A stretch of DNA of 64,000 bases from Marivita sp. S6314. GTDB taxonomy: Bacteria; Pseudomonadota; Alphaproteobacteria; Rhodobacterales; Rhodobacteraceae. A program made the position numbers and the translations under genes. Positions 1-8,839 of the stretch are shown here, in pieces. Below the pieces are notes generated by a model, which did not search any database, was not told the DNA's origin, and worked only from the letters and a program-made list of their open reading frames with translations. The first letter of the stretch is position 1; each line of letters opens with the position of its first letter. The DNA lies in the NCBI RefSeq assembly GCF_023015985.1, contig NZ_JALKAO010000001.1, forward strand, positions 558,001-622,000. The letters are read 5' to 3'.

Positions 1-1387
1 TCGCCAACAACGCATGGGCAAAATCATGCGGATCGTTCAGGCGTACGCAGCCGTGGCTGAAGGTGCGGACCTCGCGCGAGAACAGGGATTTTGCAGGCGT
101 ATCATGCAGATAGATGTTGTACTTGTTTGGGAACATGAATTTCACCGTCCCCAGCGCATTGCGCGGGCCGGGCTTTTGACGCATCGCAAACGGGAAGGTC
201 CGGTTGGTGTATCCGGCAAAGCTGCGGTTGCGGCTGACGACACGGCCCCGGCTGTCGGTAATCTCAAGATGCCCCACCGCGCCGGGATTGGCGCGCAGTT
301 TGGGCAGGTATTCGTTCACGATGATGGATCGCGGCACGTACCAGCTTGGGTTGATGACCATGTGGTCCATTTCGTCGGAAAATTCCGGTGTCTGGCGATC
401 AATATCCTGATGGCCGATCACCGACCGGGTCTCAAAGGTCAGTTTGCCGTGATCAAAGATGCGCGCTTTGAAATCCGTGAGGTTCACAAGGATGTGGCGA
501 TCGCCAAGCCCGTCCGGCCGGTTGATCCAGCGTTCCCGCTCCATCGCGACGATCACGGATTTGAGCCGCTCCTGCGGCGTCTTGTTCAGTTCCGCGATTG
601 TCCCGGCACCGGCAACGCCGTCTGCCGTCAGGCCGTGCATCTCTTGAAAGCTGCGGACGGCTTCGGTGATGGCCGTGTTGTAACGCGCGGTCACCGTGCG
701 ATCGAGATACCCCATGGCAATCAGCCGGTCGCGCAACGCGATCACGCCCGCGCCGGTGTTGCCCGGCTCAAGCTTGCGGGAGGGCACGGTCGGGCCCCAT
801 CCGCCATGGGCAATCGTGTGTTCCAGCCGCATCTTGGACTTCATCAGCCGCGCGTATTCATGCGATTGCGGTGCAAGCGAGGACAGGAATGCGCGTGGCG
901 TGTCGGACATCAACCCGTCAAGATAGTAGGAAGCGTCGCGGCGCGGGATCTCGCGGACGATTTCGCCGACCACACGTTTGGGCGTGTCGATAACCCCGGT
1001 CTGCAAGTCGCGAGCAAAGCTCAGGTAAAGTTCGGTCAGCGACACTTCGAGCGCGCCGCGATCATATCCGGTGCCAACAGAGGCCATCTGCGTCAGCAGC
1101 GCCTGCGTGTTGTAGCGTTCGGCCGGAAGGCCGTGATGCGCGGCAGTGCTCAGCGCGTCCAGAAGAGCGGTGCGGCGTTCGAAATCGGCATCTGTGCCGC
1201 CGGTCCAGATCGGGGCGAATCCCCTCTCACGGTAAAACGCGGCGATTTGATCGTCCCGGGACACGTTCTCTGCAACAGCCTGCTGGAACGCCGTAACCTG
1301 CACGGCATTTGCATCATTCGGCGCAAAATACGAGGCCGCAACAATGGCCATGACCGCTGTACTTCGCAGAACCGTCCGGTGAAACAT
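1..1387 (-). CDS. L,D-transpeptidase (YcbB/LdtD type), 3' end outside window
   Basis: Periplasmic enzyme expected to make 3-3 cross-links between meso-diaminopimelate residues of peptidoglycan. The protein starts MFHRTVLRST with a hydrophobic signal peptide ending near ANA (residue 28). It then has a helical region, a peptidoglycan-binding domain at about residues 205-265, and a YkuD catalytic domain from about residue 290. The signature SHGCVRLND lies at the window edge, with the catalytic Cys at about residue 447. The last 60 or more residues lie outside the window. Divergent from the DUF882/YcbK gene at 1733. In E. coli ycbB and ycbK are also neighbours, so the pairing supports a joint role in cell-wall metabolism. 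The long open frame on the opposite strand is a high-GC shadow. Confidence 0.9.
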   Translation of the reverse strand, partial: MFHRTVLRSTAVMAIVAASYFAPNDANAVQVTAFQQAVAENVSRDDQIAAFYRERGFAPIWTGGTDADFERRTALLDALSTAAHHGLPAERYNTQALLTQMASVGTGYDRGALEVSLTELYLSFARDLQTGVIDTPKRVVGEIVREIPRRDASYYLDGLMSDTPRAFLSSLAPQSHEYARLMKSKMRLEHTIAHGGWGPTVPSRKLEPGNTGAGVIALRDRLIAMGYLDRTVTARYNTAITEAVRSFQEMHGLTADGVAGAGTIAELNKTPQERLKSVIVAMERERWINRPDGLGDRHILVNLTDFKARIFDHGKLTFETRSVIGHQDIDRQTPEFSDEMDHMVINPSWYVPRSIIVNEYLPKLRANPGAVGHLEITDSRGRVVSRNRSFAGYTNRTFPFAMRQKPGPRNALGTVKFMFPNKYNIYLHDTPAKSLFSREVRTFSHGCVRLNDPHDFAHALLA

Positions 1388-1732
1388 CAACCACTCTCCC
1401 TAAATCGTACAATTACAACGCCTTACACGCGTCTTGGTTTCATATCGTCTTGATGGATGAACGCAGTGTCCATTCACAAAAGGGTTTTTCAATCATTTTG
1501 GTGCCAATTTGCGGCAATGCTGCACCGGCAAATCAGGTGTAGCGTAACTTTAACACACCTGAGGCAATTAAGCAGGTTTTTGCCGAAAAACCTTGAAACA
1601 AAATATTTACCCCAAGTTTAGGTTTTTTTGGGATTCGTGTTGTGTCATAGTCACGCCACGATCAGGCATACGGCAGGTTCGCGGAACGGCGCGGACAGAC
1701 GACCAAGTGAACACGGGACAGGCACTTAATCC
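1388..1732. other. Divergent intergenic region with a small hairpin
   Basis: A 345-bp gap between two divergent cell-wall genes, clearly more AT-rich than its surroundings. It must hold the promoters of both genes, but I cannot place -35/-10 boxes with confidence. The one clear structure is a perfect 8-bp stem, AGGTTTTT-GCCG-AAAAACCT, at 1574-1593, not followed by a T-run in either direction. No convincing small open frame with a ribosome binding site was seen. Confidence 0.5.
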
Positions 1733-2302
1733 ATGACTGACATAGCATCTGGCGGCATCACGCGTCGCGGACTTCTCGCAGCATTTGCAGCGACGGCAGT
1801 CACCGCGGCACCCAGCTACTCAAACGCAGCAGGCTTTCTGCGCGGCGGGGGCGATATCCGACGGATCCGCATGTATTCTGGCCGCACCGGTGAACGGATC
1901 GACATGATCTACTGGATCGAAGGCAAGTATATCAAAGACGCCGTCCGCGAAGTGAACCACTTCATGCGGGACTGGCGGACCAATGACGTGAAATCGGTTG
2001 ACCTGCGCACCGTGGATATCATGGCAGCGGCGCACAACCTGATGGATGCCACCGAACCCTATATGCTGCTCAGCGGCTATCGCAGCCCGAAAACCAACGC
2101 GATGCTGCGGCGTCGGGGGTCTGGTGTGGCGAAAAATTCGTTGCACCTCAAGGCACAAGCGGCAGACTTGCGGCTCAATTCCCGCTCTGTCAACCAGATG
2201 GCCCGCGCCGCGGCGGCCTGCAAGGCAGGCGGCGTCGGACGGTACAGCGGCTCCAACTTCGTCCATATGGATTGCGGTCCGGTTCGGTCCTGGGGCCGGT
2301 AA
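1733..2302 (+). CDS. DUF882 / YcbK-family M15-like peptidase, Tat-exported
   Basis: 189-residue protein likely acting on peptidoglycan in the periplasm. The N-terminus has a twin-arginine signal (ITRRGLLAAFAA, RR at 11-12). The rest matches the DUF882/YcbK family, related to M15 D,D-peptidases. Conserved zinc-site candidates are His138 and Asp145 (NSLHLK...AADLRL) and His178 (FVHMDCG), with the GYRSP motif at 115-119. Divergent from the L,D-transpeptidase gene, matching the ycbB-ycbK pairing in E. coli. A strong hairpin terminator follows 28 bp after the stop. Substrate specificity cannot be read from the sequence. Confidence 0.85.
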   Translation: MTDIASGGITRRGLLAAFAATAVTAAPSYSNAAGFLRGGGDIRRIRMYSGRTGERIDMIYWIEGKYIKDAVREVNHFMRDWRTNDVKSVDLRTVDIMAAAHNLMDATEPYMLLSGYRSPKTNAMLRRRGSGVAKNSLHLKAQAADLRLNSRSVNQMARAAAACKAGGVGRYSGSNFVHMDCGPVRSWGR

Positions 2303-2324
2303 GATATTCCACATCGCTGGATAG

Positions 2325-2354
2325 AAAAAGGGCTGCCCCATCGGCAGCCCTTTT
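2325..2354. terminator. Rho-independent terminator, usable both ways
   Basis: Perfect 8-bp stem GGGCTGCC (2330-2337) / GGCAGCCC (2343-2350), loop CCATC, preceded by AAAAA and followed by TTTT. It sits between the 3' ends of the convergent DUF882 gene and the autotransporter gene and can serve either. Confidence 0.85.
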
Positions 2355-2399
2355 CTGTTGGATCGGAACCGCAGCGACCTGCGGCTCCGGATGCGATCC

Positions 2400-4355
2400 T
2401 CAAAACGTCATCTTGTAGGTCACCGCGCCGGTGAACCCACGTGCGCCATCCAGCCCGACAGAACTGGCCCCCGTCACGCTCAGAAACGCGCCAGAGCCGA
2501 ATTCCTTGACCACAGAGCCCGAAATATAGCCCCAGGTCTGGTCCGGACGCGGCGCTGACACGCTGCCCAGGGTATCGGCATTGGGGCCAAGCGACACTTC
2601 CAGAGGATCGTCATTGAAGTCATGCTCGATCGATCCCCGCAGGTTGAACGCCCAGCCATCCATGTTGGAGGGCGTGAAGATCGCCGACAAGCCCGCGGTG
2701 ATCCGGCTTGATTCGTACTCGGTGTCACCAAACGACAAGCTGGCCGCGCCATCGGATTCCGTAAACCCGTCCAGCGCCACCCGTTCCCAAGTGTAATGCG
2801 CAAACGGGTTCAGCCGCACCTGATTGCTCAAGGTAAACAGACCCCCGCCACCGACGCGGGCGAACCGGTAGTCGCCTTCGGTGTCTGCGGTGTAGCGCTC
2901 TGTTGCAGGGCCGAGCGTGAAGCTTCGGGTGATGTCATCGACATTGATCCGGCCGCCGCCAAGGGCGGCGTTCAGATAGAAATTCGGCGACAATGCGATC
3001 TGGCCAAACACCACGCCGACCACCAGGTCACTTTCAAACCCGCCCGCGTCATTGTCAAAATCCACATCGCCGTAATCGAGGCTGATGCCCGCACCGATGG
3101 TGGCGTTGGGGGCAACAACGATGTCGGCCCCGGCCTTCAGGACCCGTGTCGCGCCTTCGATGCCCGGGGTGACCTGCTGCGCGTCGGCTTCGAACCGGCC
3201 GATATCCAGGCTGGCATAGACATCCACGTCGCCCACGTCGCGGCGACGGGGCGCCCCGTTTTCGTCCGTGGTGCGCAGCACTGTGGGGTTCATCCGGTTC
3301 TCGATGGACAAGCCGTGCTGGCGCAGCGCCGTCATCGTTGCGGCGGAAATCGCACCGGTTTGGGTGGCTGCCTGTAGCCCGGCAAAGGCCGCCTGGCCAA
3401 ACAATTCATGCGCCGAGGTGGTCGGATGGACCCCGTCGGCAAAGACGCGCTCTTCGCTGTCGGCGCTCGCGTTGATCCCCTGCACACAGCTGAGCGAGGT
3501 GTCGGCACAGGCCGGGACAACCGCCGCATTGGGCGCGGTGAAGCCGTATTTCACCGGATCAGCCTGAACAGCCCCCAGCAGTTTCTGCGAATCTACGATC
3601 ACCGCGCTGTCGCCGATCGAGGCCAGCAAGGTCGCATTGAAAGCATCTGTCAGCGCGGTCTGCAGCCCGGCCCCCTGCGGACCCGACGAGATACCGAACG
3701 GCGTTGAGCCAATATCGGGAACGGTGACCACGATCACCGACTCGGCCCCGGCGTCCTTGACCCGGCCAACAAGACCCACGAGTTCGGTTGCCGCTTGCGA
3801 CATGTTGGCCGCCGCATCCTGCACCGAAATCGCACCTGCGCCCACGGCTCCGGCCTGCGAAAAGACGTCATTGGCACCGCCCCACAGGATCACGAGGTCG
3901 TTTTCACCCAGCTTCGGCCGGTCGGCCAGCAAACGGTCCACCTGCTCGGCCAGGGACCGGGTGGTGATGCCTTGTGACAGGTTAAACCCGATGCCGGTCG
4001 GATCCGTCACCCGCGACCCGCCCTCTGCATAGATCGTTCCGCCCAGCGCCTGCTCCGGCAGACCGGCAAGCGGCACCGAAGAATACACGTTTGGCCCCAG
4101 CGTCAGGCCAAGCTCCTGCCCCAGCACCTCGCCATAGGTCAGCGACGACCCGTCCGGCGCGTTGGTCAGGAACTTGTAATTGATGACCGGCAACGCCCCC
4201 ATCGCGCCCGCCTGCACCGATTGCGAATAGGCCCCGGCATCGCTGAGCGAGTCGCCGATGATGAAGACATCATCAAACCGCAACTCTTCCGCCATTGTTA
4301 ACCCGGCAACACTGGACAAGACCGTGCTCGCCAAAGCGAGTTTCTTGAAAGACAT
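2400..4355 (-). CDS. GDSL esterase/lipase autotransporter (EstA type)
   Basis: 651-residue type V secreted esterase displayed on the outer membrane. A signal peptide (MSFKKLALAS...) is followed by an SGNH/GDSL hydrolase domain. It has block I FIIGDSLSDAG (nucleophile Ser36), block III GGANDV and block V DGVHPT with the catalytic Asp/His. The last ~270 residues form an autotransporter beta-barrel ending in phenylalanine (YKMTF), as BAM substrates do. The start at 4355 is chosen over an upstream in-frame ATG at 4400 because AGGGGAGG lies just before it and the signal peptide begins there. Stands alone between a terminator and a tRNA gene. Substrates could be short-chain esters or lipids. Confidence 0.9.
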   Translation of the reverse strand: MSFKKLALASTVLSSVAGLTMAEELRFDDVFIIGDSLSDAGAYSQSVQAGAMGALPVINYKFLTNAPDGSSLTYGEVLGQELGLTLGPNVYSSVPLAGLPEQALGGTIYAEGGSRVTDPTGIGFNLSQGITTRSLAEQVDRLLADRPKLGENDLVILWGGANDVFSQAGAVGAGAISVQDAAANMSQAATELVGLVGRVKDAGAESVIVVTVPDIGSTPFGISSGPQGAGLQTALTDAFNATLLASIGDSAVIVDSQKLLGAVQADPVKYGFTAPNAAVVPACADTSLSCVQGINASADSEERVFADGVHPTTSAHELFGQAAFAGLQAATQTGAISAATMTALRQHGLSIENRMNPTVLRTTDENGAPRRRDVGDVDVYASLDIGRFEADAQQVTPGIEGATRVLKAGADIVVAPNATIGAGISLDYGDVDFDNDAGGFESDLVVGVVFGQIALSPNFYLNAALGGGRINVDDITRSFTLGPATERYTADTEGDYRFARVGGGGLFTLSNQVRLNPFAHYTWERVALDGFTESDGAASLSFGDTEYESSRITAGLSAIFTPSNMDGWAFNLRGSIEHDFNDDPLEVSLGPNADTLGSVSAPRPDQTWGYISGSVVKEFGSGAFLSVTGASSVGLDGARGFTGAVTYKMTF

Positions 4356-4530
4356 GGATGTTCCTCCCCTAGGCCACAGGTGACCATCGCGTTTTTTCAT
4401 TGTGGTACAGGAACGGAAATGACGCGGGGGGAGTCAACGTAAATGTGAATGTGCGAACGGAAATTCGCGCTATCGGGCAAATGACCTTGCGTCCCAAGTG
4501 CGCGCGGGGTGCGTGCGGCTTAAAAAAAGA

Positions 4531-4607
<77 letters not shown>

Positions 4608-4683
4608 CTGACGCTTCTATACGCGCGGGTTTTAGACAGCGCAAACGCAAATATGCAGGTTGCGCCGCCTTTTCTTGGCGGGT

Positions 4684-4724
4684 CGATGCGTTGACGTATC
4701 GACACGTTTCCGTCACCGGAAACG
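4684..4724. repeat. Twin-hairpin intergenic element, copy 1
   Basis: Two adjacent hairpins: CGATGCG-TTGA-CGTATCG (4684-4701, one G:T pair) and CGTTTCCGTCACCGGAAACG (4705-4724, perfect 8-bp stem). The second 20-mer is identical to 25965-25984. A weaker third stem, GCCGCC/GGCGGC (4724-4740), carries the glcB stop codon in its loop. The element lies just downstream of glcB, so it may act as a terminator or an mRNA 3'-end stabiliser. Confidence 0.75.
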
Positions 4725-4728
4725 CCGC

Positions 4729-6876
4729 CTAGCGGGCGGCTTTCAGTTCCAGCCGACGCTGGTGCAGAACCGGTTCGGTATAGCCCGATGGCTGAACCCG
4801 GCCGTTGAACACCAGATCACAGGCCGCCTTGAATGCGATGCCGTCGAACGTCGGGGCCATCGGCACGTAGGCCGGATCGCCTGCATTCTGTTCATCCACC
4901 ACCTTGGCCATCCGCTGCATGATGTCCTGAACCGTCTCTTTCGAAACAATGTCGTGATGCAGCCAGTTCGCGATGTGCTGCGCCGAGATCCGACAGGTCG
5001 CGCGGTCCTCCATGAGGCCGACATTGTTGATGTCCGGCACTTTGGAGCAACCGACCCCCTGATCGATCCAGCGCACCACGTAACCGAGGATGCCCTGCGC
5101 GTTGTTTTCCACTTCGCGGGTGATCTGCTCTTCGTTCCACTTGCGGTAGCTGGCCAGCGGAATGTCGAGAATGATGTCCACATGCGCGCGGCGACCCCCT
5201 TTGCGCAGCTTGTCCTGCACGGCGAACACATCGACCTTGTGATAATGCAGCGCGTGCAGCGTGGCCGCCGTCGGCGACGGAACCCAGGCGCAATTGGCAC
5301 CCGATTGCGGATGCGCGATCTTTTGTTCGATCATCGCCGCCATCATATCGGGCATCGCCCACATGCCTTTGCCAATCTGCGCCTTGCCGCTCAGGCCACA
5401 CTCAAGCCCGATATCCACATTGCGGTCCTCGTAACCGCCAATCCACGCCTTGCGCTTGATGAAGTCCTTGCGGCTGAATGGTCCGGCCTCCATCGAGGTG
5501 TGGATCTCGTCCCCGGTGCGATCAAGAAAGCCCGTGTTGATGAAGGCGACGCGATGTCTGGCGGCGCGGATGCATTCCTTGAGATTGACAGAAGTGCGGC
5601 GCTCCTCGTCCATGATCCCGAGTTTGACGGTGTTTTGCGGCAGCCCCAACGCCTTTTCGACAAAGCTGAACGTGTCATTGGCAAAGGCCACTTCGTCTGG
5701 TCCGTGCATCTTGGGCTTGACCACGTACACCGACCCGTTGACCGAATTGCGGGGGCCATCGGTTTTCAGAAGGTCATGTTTCGCAATGAGCGCGGTGATC
5801 ATCGCGTCCATCAGCCCTTCGTAAATCTCAGAGCCGTCCTTCAGCAGGATCGCCGGGTTCGTCATCAGGTGACCGACATTGCGCACCAGCATCAGCGCGC
5901 GGCCTTTCAGCTTGACCTCTCCACCGCCCGGCGCGGTGTAGACCCGGTCCGGGTTCAGCGCTCGCGTGACAGTTTTTCCCGCCTTTTCAAAGCGTTCCGT
6001 CAGATCGCCTTTCATCAGGCCCAGCCAGTTGGCATAGGCCAGCGTCTTGTCTTCGGCATCCACACAGGCCACCGAATCCTCGCAATCCATGATCGCCGAT
6101 ATCGCGCTTTCCAGCCGCACATCGGCAAGGCCCGCCTGATCGCGGCTGCCGATGGGATGGGTGCGGTCAAAGACAAGCTCGACATGCAGACCATTGTTGC
6201 GCAGCAGCACCGCGTCCGGGGCCTTGGGATGGCCTTTATACCCGATGAATTTCGCCGGATCGGCAAGTGGAACATCGTCCACCAGCAACGCGCCGTCATG
6301 CACATGATAGCGGCGCGCGTCGGCATGGCTGGTGCCGGTCAGCGGAAAGGCTTCATCGAGAAACACCCGCGCGCGTGCCACCACCCGCGCGCCGCGCCCC
6401 TTGTCATAGCCGCCTTTGGGCGCGGGCGTGCCCATCGCGTCGGTGCCGTACAGCCCGTCATACAGACTGCCCCACCGCGCATTCGCCGCGTTCAGCACGT
6501 AGCGCGCGTTGGTGATCGGAACCACAAGCTGTGGCCCGGGCACCGACGCAATTTCAGGGTCGGTGTTCTGGGTTTCGATCTCGAACGGATCGCCTTCGTG
6601 GATCAGGTAGCCGATCTCGTACAGAAAGGCCTTGTACGCATCGTGGTCATGCGGCTGGTTGCGGTGCCGAATGTGCCAGTCGTCGATCTGCGACTGGAAC
6701 GACTCGCGGGTTTTCAGAAGGTCGGCGTTTTTGGGGCCAAACTCATGCGCCAGCGTCGACAACGCGGCCCAAAAGGCGTCGGGCTCAACCCCGGTGCCGG
6801 GCAGTGCTTTGTCTACGACAAAGTCATGCAGCACCTGATCAACCTGCAATCCGTGACGTTCTATCCGCGCGCCCAT
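4729..6876 (-). CDS. glcB: Malate synthase G
   Basis: Condenses glyoxylate and acetyl-CoA to malate in the cytoplasm, the second step of the glyoxylate shunt and of glycolate use. 715 residues, close to the ~720 of GlcB proteins and longer than the A isoform. Recognisable stretches include [19 protein letters not shown] near residue 120, the [14 protein letters not shown] acidic segment near 270, [15 protein letters not shown] and IMDEERRTS, which carry the magnesium- and glyoxylate-binding residues of the family. No isocitrate lyase gene is in the window. A TGTATACA palindrome lies 18 bp upstream of the start, and a twin-hairpin element lies directly after the stop. Confidence 0.96.
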   Translation of the reverse strand: MGARIERHGLQVDQVLHDFVVDKALPGTGVEPDAFWAALSTLAHEFGPKNADLLKTRESFQSQIDDWHIRHRNQPHDHDAYKAFLYEIGYLIHEGDPFEIETQNTDPEIASVPGPQLVVPITNARYVLNAANARWGSLYDGLYGTDAMGTPAPKGGYDKGRGARVVARARVFLDEAFPLTGTSHADARRYHVHDGALLVDDVPLADPAKFIGYKGHPKAPDAVLLRNNGLHVELVFDRTHPIGSRDQAGLADVRLESAISAIMDCEDSVACVDAEDKTLAYANWLGLMKGDLTERFEKAGKTVTRALNPDRVYTAPGGGEVKLKGRALMLVRNVGHLMTNPAILLKDGSEIYEGLMDAMITALIAKHDLLKTDGPRNSVNGSVYVVKPKMHGPDEVAFANDTFSFVEKALGLPQNTVKLGIMDEERRTSVNLKECIRAARHRVAFINTGFLDRTGDEIHTSMEAGPFSRKDFIKRKAWIGGYEDRNVDIGLECGLSGKAQIGKGMWAMPDMMAAMIEQKIAHPQSGANCAWVPSPTAATLHALHYHKVDVFAVQDKLRKGGRRAHVDIILDIPLASYRKWNEEQITREVENNAQGILGYVVRWIDQGVGCSKVPDINNVGLMEDRATCRISAQHIANWLHHDIVSKETVQDIMQRMAKVVDEQNAGDPAYVPMAPTFDGIAFKAACDLVFNGRVQPSGYTEPVLHQRRLELKAAR

Positions 6877-6893
6877 GCGTCTGCCCTTTCGAC

Positions 6894-6901
6894 TGTATAC
6901 A
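6894..6901. promoter_or_regulatory. Candidate regulator operator upstream of glcB
   Basis: TGTATACA is a perfect 8-bp palindrome 18 bp upstream of the glcB ATG. GntR/FadR-type regulators, which often control glycolate and glyoxylate genes, bind GTATAC-centred sites. The assignment is inference from a short match, and the regulator is not in the window. Confidence 0.3.
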
Positions 6902-6984
6902 ACGGTACTCCATTAGAAAGAAAGTTTCCGATCTGCAACATGTGACAATCGGATTTTACCGGTCATCCGCGTCAAAAGCCGGCC

Positions 6985-7179
6985 TTACCGGGGTGACGCA
7001 CCGCCTGTCCCGCCCGCGCTTTGGGCACCCTGCGGTTTGGCGCGCGCGCCGCGGCAACGCTGTGAGCAGTACCGGACCTCGTCCCAGACCTTTTCCCATT
7101 TCTTGCGCCAGGTGAACGGCCTGCCGCAGGTGGCGCAGATCTTGCTCGGCAGGTCGGATGTCTTGCGGTGCTTGGGCAT
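6985..7179 (-). CDS. DUF2256 zinc-ribbon protein
   Basis: 64-residue protein with two CxxC-type cysteine pairs ([10 protein letters not shown] and RYCSQRCRG), typical of the DUF2256 family, and a low-complexity tail. Its ATG shares one base with the TAA of the photolyase gene (TAATG), so the two are translationally coupled. DUF2256 proteins are often found next to photolyase/cryptochrome genes. The biochemical role is unknown; a metal-binding accessory to the flavoprotein is an inference from this coupling. Confidence 0.85.
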   Translation of the reverse strand: MPKHRKTSDLPSKICATCGRPFTWRKKWEKVWDEVRYCSQRCRGARAKPQGAQSAGGTGGASPR

Positions 7180-8696
7180 TACAGATCCAGCTTTAACTGT
7201 CGGCTGTCCTGCGCCTTGCGCGTAGAGATCCGGGGCGCGCGGTCATTGACGAAATGCCCGGCGGCGTCCTTGCGGCTGGCATGTTTGTCGATCACCCGCT
7301 GCGTTTCGGCGCGGTCGACACCCGCGCGCATCGCAAAGATCTTCTGGCGTGCCATGCGCGCGGCCTCCGCAATCTCAATCACCGGGCGGGGATAGGTCGC
7401 GCCCAAAAGCCGCCCGGCGCCGTCCCATGTCCATGGCGTCTGAAGATGTGCATCCGGAACCTCCGCCAGTTCCGGCACCCAGCGGCGGGTAAACGCGCCG
7501 GTGGGGTCCTGATCCGTGCCCTGCTTGACCGGGTTGTAAATGCGCGGCGTGTTGATCCCGGTGGTGCCGGCTTGCATTTGCATTTGCGACCAGTGAATGC
7601 CCGGTTCGTAATCGGTGAACATCCGCGCCAGCACGCGCCCCGTGCTGCGCCAATCCAGCCACAGATGATAACTGGCCACGCTCACCACCATCGCCCGCAT
7701 CCTGAAATTCAGCCAACCGGTGGCGCGCAGGGACCTCATACAGGCGTCCAGAAACGGCAGCCCTGTTTCGCCATTTTTCCATGCTGTCAGGCGCGCTGCA
7801 TCGGGTTCCAGCGGACGCATGCCTTCATAGGCGCGGTGCAAACAGCGGTGTTCCAGTTGCGGTTCATCTTCCAGCTTTTGCATGAAATGGTCCCGCCACG
7901 CGAGGCGCGACTGAAAGGACTTCAGGCTCCCCGTCCAGCCATCACGCGCGCCGCCCCTGAGCTCGCGTTGTCGTGCGGCGCAGGCCTGGCTGGTTTCCCG
8001 CCCCGAAATCGTGCCAAGCGCCAGATGCGGGCTGAGCCGCGAACAGGCCACCGCTCCGCCCAACGGCGAAGACATGTCTTTGCGGTAAGTCCGCCCACGT
8101 TCCGTCAGAAACCCGCCCAGCAGGGACAGCGCCTGCGGACGCCCGCCAATCTGGCGCGAAGGGCATCGGTCCGGCGCGGTCAGGTCGGGAATTGGTGCGG
8201 ATGGCAGATCCACTGGGGGCAACGCGGCGGGAGGCGCGACCTGCGGGTGTCTCAAAAACCTGTTGCGACGACCGGCCCATCCGTCCCGGCCGTCCAGCCG
8301 CCGCACCACCCCCGATTGCGGCAGTTCCGTCCAGGGGATGCCCTGCGCCCTCGCCCAGGCCGCGACCTGTTTGTCGCGTTCAAAGGTCCAGGTGTTGCCG
8401 GTTTCCTCGTGGCTGACGATCTGCGTGATGTGGATGGTTTTGTGTAAGGTTTCCAACACGTCCACCGCGTCACCGACACGAATGATCAGATCACTGCCCA
8501 AGCTGCGCAGTTGGGATTGCAGGTCTGTCAGGCTTTCGCGCAGAAACGCAAACTGTCGTCCCGACGTGTCCGGCAGCGTCCAGTACGCGGGTTCGACAAT
8601 ATAGAGCGGCACCACGGCGCTAAGCTCGGCGGCACGCGCCAGCGCCGGGTGATCATCGACCCGCAGATCACGTTTGAACCAAAGCAGTGTTGCCAT
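7179..8696 (-). CDS. Cryptochrome/photolyase family flavoprotein
   Basis: 505-residue FAD-binding member of the DNA photolyase/cryptochrome superfamily. The N-terminal Rossmann antenna domain begins [14 protein letters not shown]. The C-terminal helical FAD domain contains [21 protein letters not shown], followed by [13 protein letters not shown] and RIYNPVKQG, the FAD-pocket region. Start at 8696 (MATLLWFK) is preferred over an in-frame ATG at 8768, which would add an unconserved extension. The WSQMQMQAG form differs from the usual WQWxAxTG of class I CPD photolyases, so this may be a distinct subclass; I cannot say whether it repairs DNA or senses light. Operon with the DUF2256 gene. Confidence 0.88.
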   Translation of the reverse strand: MATLLWFKRDLRVDDHPALARAAELSAVVPLYIVEPAYWTLPDTSGRQFAFLRESLTDLQSQLRSLGSDLIIRVGDAVDVLETLHKTIHITQIVSHEETGNTWTFERDKQVAAWARAQGIPWTELPQSGVVRRLDGRDGWAGRRNRFLRHPQVAPPAALPPVDLPSAPIPDLTAPDRCPSRQIGGRPQALSLLGGFLTERGRTYRKDMSSPLGGAVACSRLSPHLALGTISGRETSQACAARQRELRGGARDGWTGSLKSFQSRLAWRDHFMQKLEDEPQLEHRCLHRAYEGMRPLEPDAARLTAWKNGETGLPFLDACMRSLRATGWLNFRMRAMVVSVASYHLWLDWRSTGRVLARMFTDYEPGIHWSQMQMQAGTTGINTPRIYNPVKQGTDQDPTGAFTRRWVPELAEVPDAHLQTPWTWDGAGRLLGATYPRPVIEIAEAARMARQKIFAMRAGVDRAETQRVIDKHASRKDAAGHFVNDRAPRISTRKAQDSRQLKLDL

Positions 8697-8839
8697 GACA
8701 AATAAATTAGGCGGCGCGCGGCGGTTGAACAGGGCATTCCGGCAGGGTCGATACCAAATGTCTGGCAAGGCGTTTCCCTTCTTCCCGAACGCGGCTTAGA
8801 CATGTGGGCAAAGCGAACCCTGCAAATTTGGAGCCCCAC

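Noticed and set aside
14-1453. 479-codon + strand frame at the left edge
   Set aside because: The opposite strand encodes an L,D-transpeptidase with the SHGCVRL motif and a signal peptide; the + frame has no domain.
4356-4400. Upstream ATG at 4400 for the autotransporter
   Set aside because: It would put 15 polar residues before the signal peptide, and the better ribosome binding site is at the inner ATG.
4660-6945. 761-codon open frame on the + strand opposite glcB
   Set aside because: It is a high-GC antisense shadow: the minus strand encodes a complete, motif-bearing malate synthase, and the + translation is His/Arg-rich with no recognisable domain.
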